DNA from: Hormiphora californensis
Taxonomy: Eukaryota; Ctenophora; Tentaculata; Cydippida; Pleurobrachiidae
Direction of reading: 5' to 3'
Assembly: GCA_020137815.1 (NCBI GenBank)
Contig: CM035360.1
Span: forward strand, 4,141,558 to 4,205,557
DNA length: 64,000 nucleotides
Each line of letters opens with the position of its first letter. Positions within the stretch are counted from its first letter, which is position 1. This document shows positions 62,650 through 64,000 of this stretch, piece by piece. The notes under the pieces were generated by a model. The model saw only the letters and a list, made by a program, of their open reading frames with translations, ran no database searches and was not told where the DNA came from. A program made the translations under genes and the position numbers.

Positions 62650-63564
62650 TACCGACCATTCAGGAAGCCCGAGAAACGGACAGAGTATGTACACCGATCA
62701 TCTAACCACCCGCCCAACATCCTCAACAACATCCCTGAGATGATAAACCACCGAATCAACTCTATTTCATCATCCAGAGAGGTATTCGAGGCAGCAAAGG
62801 GATTCTATGAGGATACACTGAACCGCAGCGGCCGCCCGAATTCCTCACTAACTTACCAGGACACACCACCATCACAGGGTCGGAAACGGAACCGAAAACG
62901 TAGGGTGATTTGGTTTAACCCCCCGTTCTCGGTAACGGTTGAGACCGACGTGGGGAAGAGATTCCTCAACCTGATCCGCCTCCACTTCCCCACCAACCAC
63001 CCGCTCCACAAAATTGTGAACCCGAACACCGTGAAAATCTCATACTCATGTATGAAGAATTTGGAACGTATAATAAAGGGACACAACAAAAAACTCCTCG
63101 AGCAACACGTCAGCCCACCCGACAACGGTCCAGCTAAAACCTGCAACTGCCAGAGCACGGAGAGAATCCCTTGCCCTCTCAAAGGGGCCTGTCTACAGAA
63201 AGAGGTGGTTTACCTGGCCAAGCTCAGATCGGGTGTAAATGAAGAGCACCATTATGTGGGGATGACTGCTACCACCTTCAAGAAGAGGCTCTACAACCAC
63301 ACGTCCTCGTTCCGCCATGAAGAGCACCGGGGGGACACTAAACTATCGGACAAGGTGTGGGACAGGAAGGAGAAGGGTTTACCGTGGAGTATTGATTGGG
63401 GAATCATCAGAAAGGGACACGCCTACCGGGTAGGACAATCATCATGCGACTTATGCACCTCGGAGAAGCTGGAGATCATCAACAGGAGCAAGGATCCCCG
63501 TCTACTTAACTCGAGAACAGAAATTTTGGCTAAGTGTCGACACAGGGCAAAATTTCTCCTGTGA
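62650..63564 (+). CDS. C-terminal part of Penelope-like polyprotein: RT end plus GIY-YIG endonuclease
   Basis: The frame is open from 62650 (YRPFRKPEKRTEYVH), right after the left inverted repeat; the first ATG is at 62740, but this is a truncation product, not a natural start. Features in order: KRRVIWFNPPFS, SYSCMKNLERIIKGHNKK, a Cys cluster (CNC, then CPLKGAC), then the GIY-YIG fold as VVYLAKL and HHYVGMT, with the catalytic-type Arg in FKKRLYNH, SFRHEEH, and Glu in SEKLEIINR. The nuclease would nick target DNA to prime reverse transcription. The reverse transcriptase core is missing, so the copy cannot move on its own, but the nuclease part has no stop or frameshift. Confidence 0.88.
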   Translation, partial: YRPFRKPEKRTEYVHRSSNHPPNILNNIPEMINHRINSISSSREVFEAAKGFYEDTLNRSGRPNSSLTYQDTPPSQGRKRNRKRRVIWFNPPFSVTVETDVGKRFLNLIRLHFPTNHPLHKIVNPNTVKISYSCMKNLERIIKGHNKKLLEQHVSPPDNGPAKTCNCQSTERIPCPLKGACLQKEVVYLAKLRSGVNEEHHYVGMTATTFKKRLYNHTSSFRHEEHRGDTKLSDKVWDRKEKGLPWSIDWGIIRKGHAYRVGQSSCDLCTSEKLEIINRSKDPRLLNSRTEILAKCRHRAKFLL

Positions 63565-63674
63565 ACCAGACCCCTCGTGTCGGCACCTAGCCAAAATTTA
63601 TTTTCGTTTGTGCACAGAGACCCTCATATGAACTTTAGTTTTTAATATTTTTAATATTTCCTGTGAGTTAATTA

Positions 63675-63678
<4 letters not shown>

Positions 63679-63758
<80 letters not shown>
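63679..63758. repeat. (GA)n microsatellite
   Basis: Pure AG run between the end of the Penelope-like coding region and the right terminal repeat. Confidence 0.97.
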
Positions 63759-63761
<3 letters not shown>

Positions 63762-63901
63762 CGTGTAGTTTACTATTGGTATTGTATGTCTACTAGTGTG
63801 GGTTGTTTTTGGTCACCTGAGAACGTTTATAATTATATATGAGACCATCTTATATTTCTTTGGGGGAGTACCGGAGATTTTCATTTTTAGTAGTTTATTA
63901 C

Positions 63902-63942
63902 TGTCACTGAAGATCCCTTACGGGTGAAACATTTGTTTGACA
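63902..63942 (+). ncRNA. Candidate type I hammerhead ribozyme (sense strand of the retroelement)
   Basis: Core CTGAAGA (63907-63913) and GAAA (63926-63929) surround a short stem II (CCC/GGG with a TTAC loop and a T-T mismatch at its base). Stem III is minimal (AC/GT, loop ATTT), leaving GTT (63935-63937) as the cleavage triplet. Stem I pairs TGTCA (63902-63906) with TGACA (63938-63942) perfectly. Very short stem III and pLTR location are known for Penelope-associated hammerheads. The stem II mismatch is the weak point. Confidence 0.65.
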
Positions 63943-64000
63943 AAATTTCTTGTTTCCCTTTGTTTGTATTTTATTGGTTACGAAGTTACCCCTTGCCAGC

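Larger units (their letters stand above)
62367..63966 (+). mobile_element. 5'-truncated Penelope-like retroelement with inverted terminal repeats
   Basis: A segment encoding the end of a reverse transcriptase and a GIY-YIG domain lies between inverted repeats of about 205 bp (62419-62628 and 63759-63966), the pLTR arrangement known from Penelope-like elements. TATTTTATTGGTTAC occurs exactly at 62352-62366 and 63967-63981, a 15-bp target duplication. The 52 bases from 62367 to 62418 belong to the insert. The right flank reads on into TTGGTTACGAAGTTACCCC, so the target was the end of an M9 element. Each repeat contains a candidate hammerhead ribozyme. Confidence 0.88.

Overview
This is eukaryotic nuclear DNA, most likely from a non-bilaterian marine animal; a sponge is my best guess, from gene content and compact intron-rich genes, and I could not test it. 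Genes are split by GT-AG introns whose phases agree across long runs of exons. Introns and spacers are full of (CT)n/(GA)n, (GGGAGA)n and (CAAA)n repeats and of palindromic DNA transposons. There is no operon structure, CRISPR array or recognisable rRNA/tRNA gene.

Layout. (1) 194-23810, plus strand: most of a LRRK/ROCO gene (LRR, ROC GTPase, COR, kinase, beta-propeller) in 22 exons, with 5' exons outside the window. Two genes lie in its early introns: a broken secreted-protein gene on the minus strand (2219-2808) and a single-exon rhodopsin-like GPCR on the plus strand (5017-6040, one frameshift). A later intron holds a three-deep nest: a DNA transposon inside a LINE inside a piggyBac-type palindrome. 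(2) 27256-28810, minus: a second rhodopsin-like GPCR with one frameshift. (3) 34856-34942, plus: an isolated exon matching the N-terminus of CYRI/FAM49. (4) 36064-41078, minus: a class C (mGlu-like) GPCR with signal peptide, Venus flytrap, Cys-rich domain and 7TM. (5) 50616-61736+, plus: an unrecognised acidic, probably disordered protein with eight evenly spaced D-I-x-S-F-F-like motifs, continuing past its last visible exon. (6) 62367-63966: a 5'-truncated Penelope-like element with GIY-YIG domain, inverted terminal repeats and a candidate hammerhead ribozyme, flanked by a 15-bp target duplication.

The genes are mostly signalling proteins (three receptors, a ROCO kinase, a possible Rac/actin regulator), but nothing here shows that they act together. 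The most distinctive feature is the mobile DNA: at least eight families of palindromic or miniature elements, several with exact target-site duplications, and two cases where the window holds both an empty and an occupied copy of the same site.
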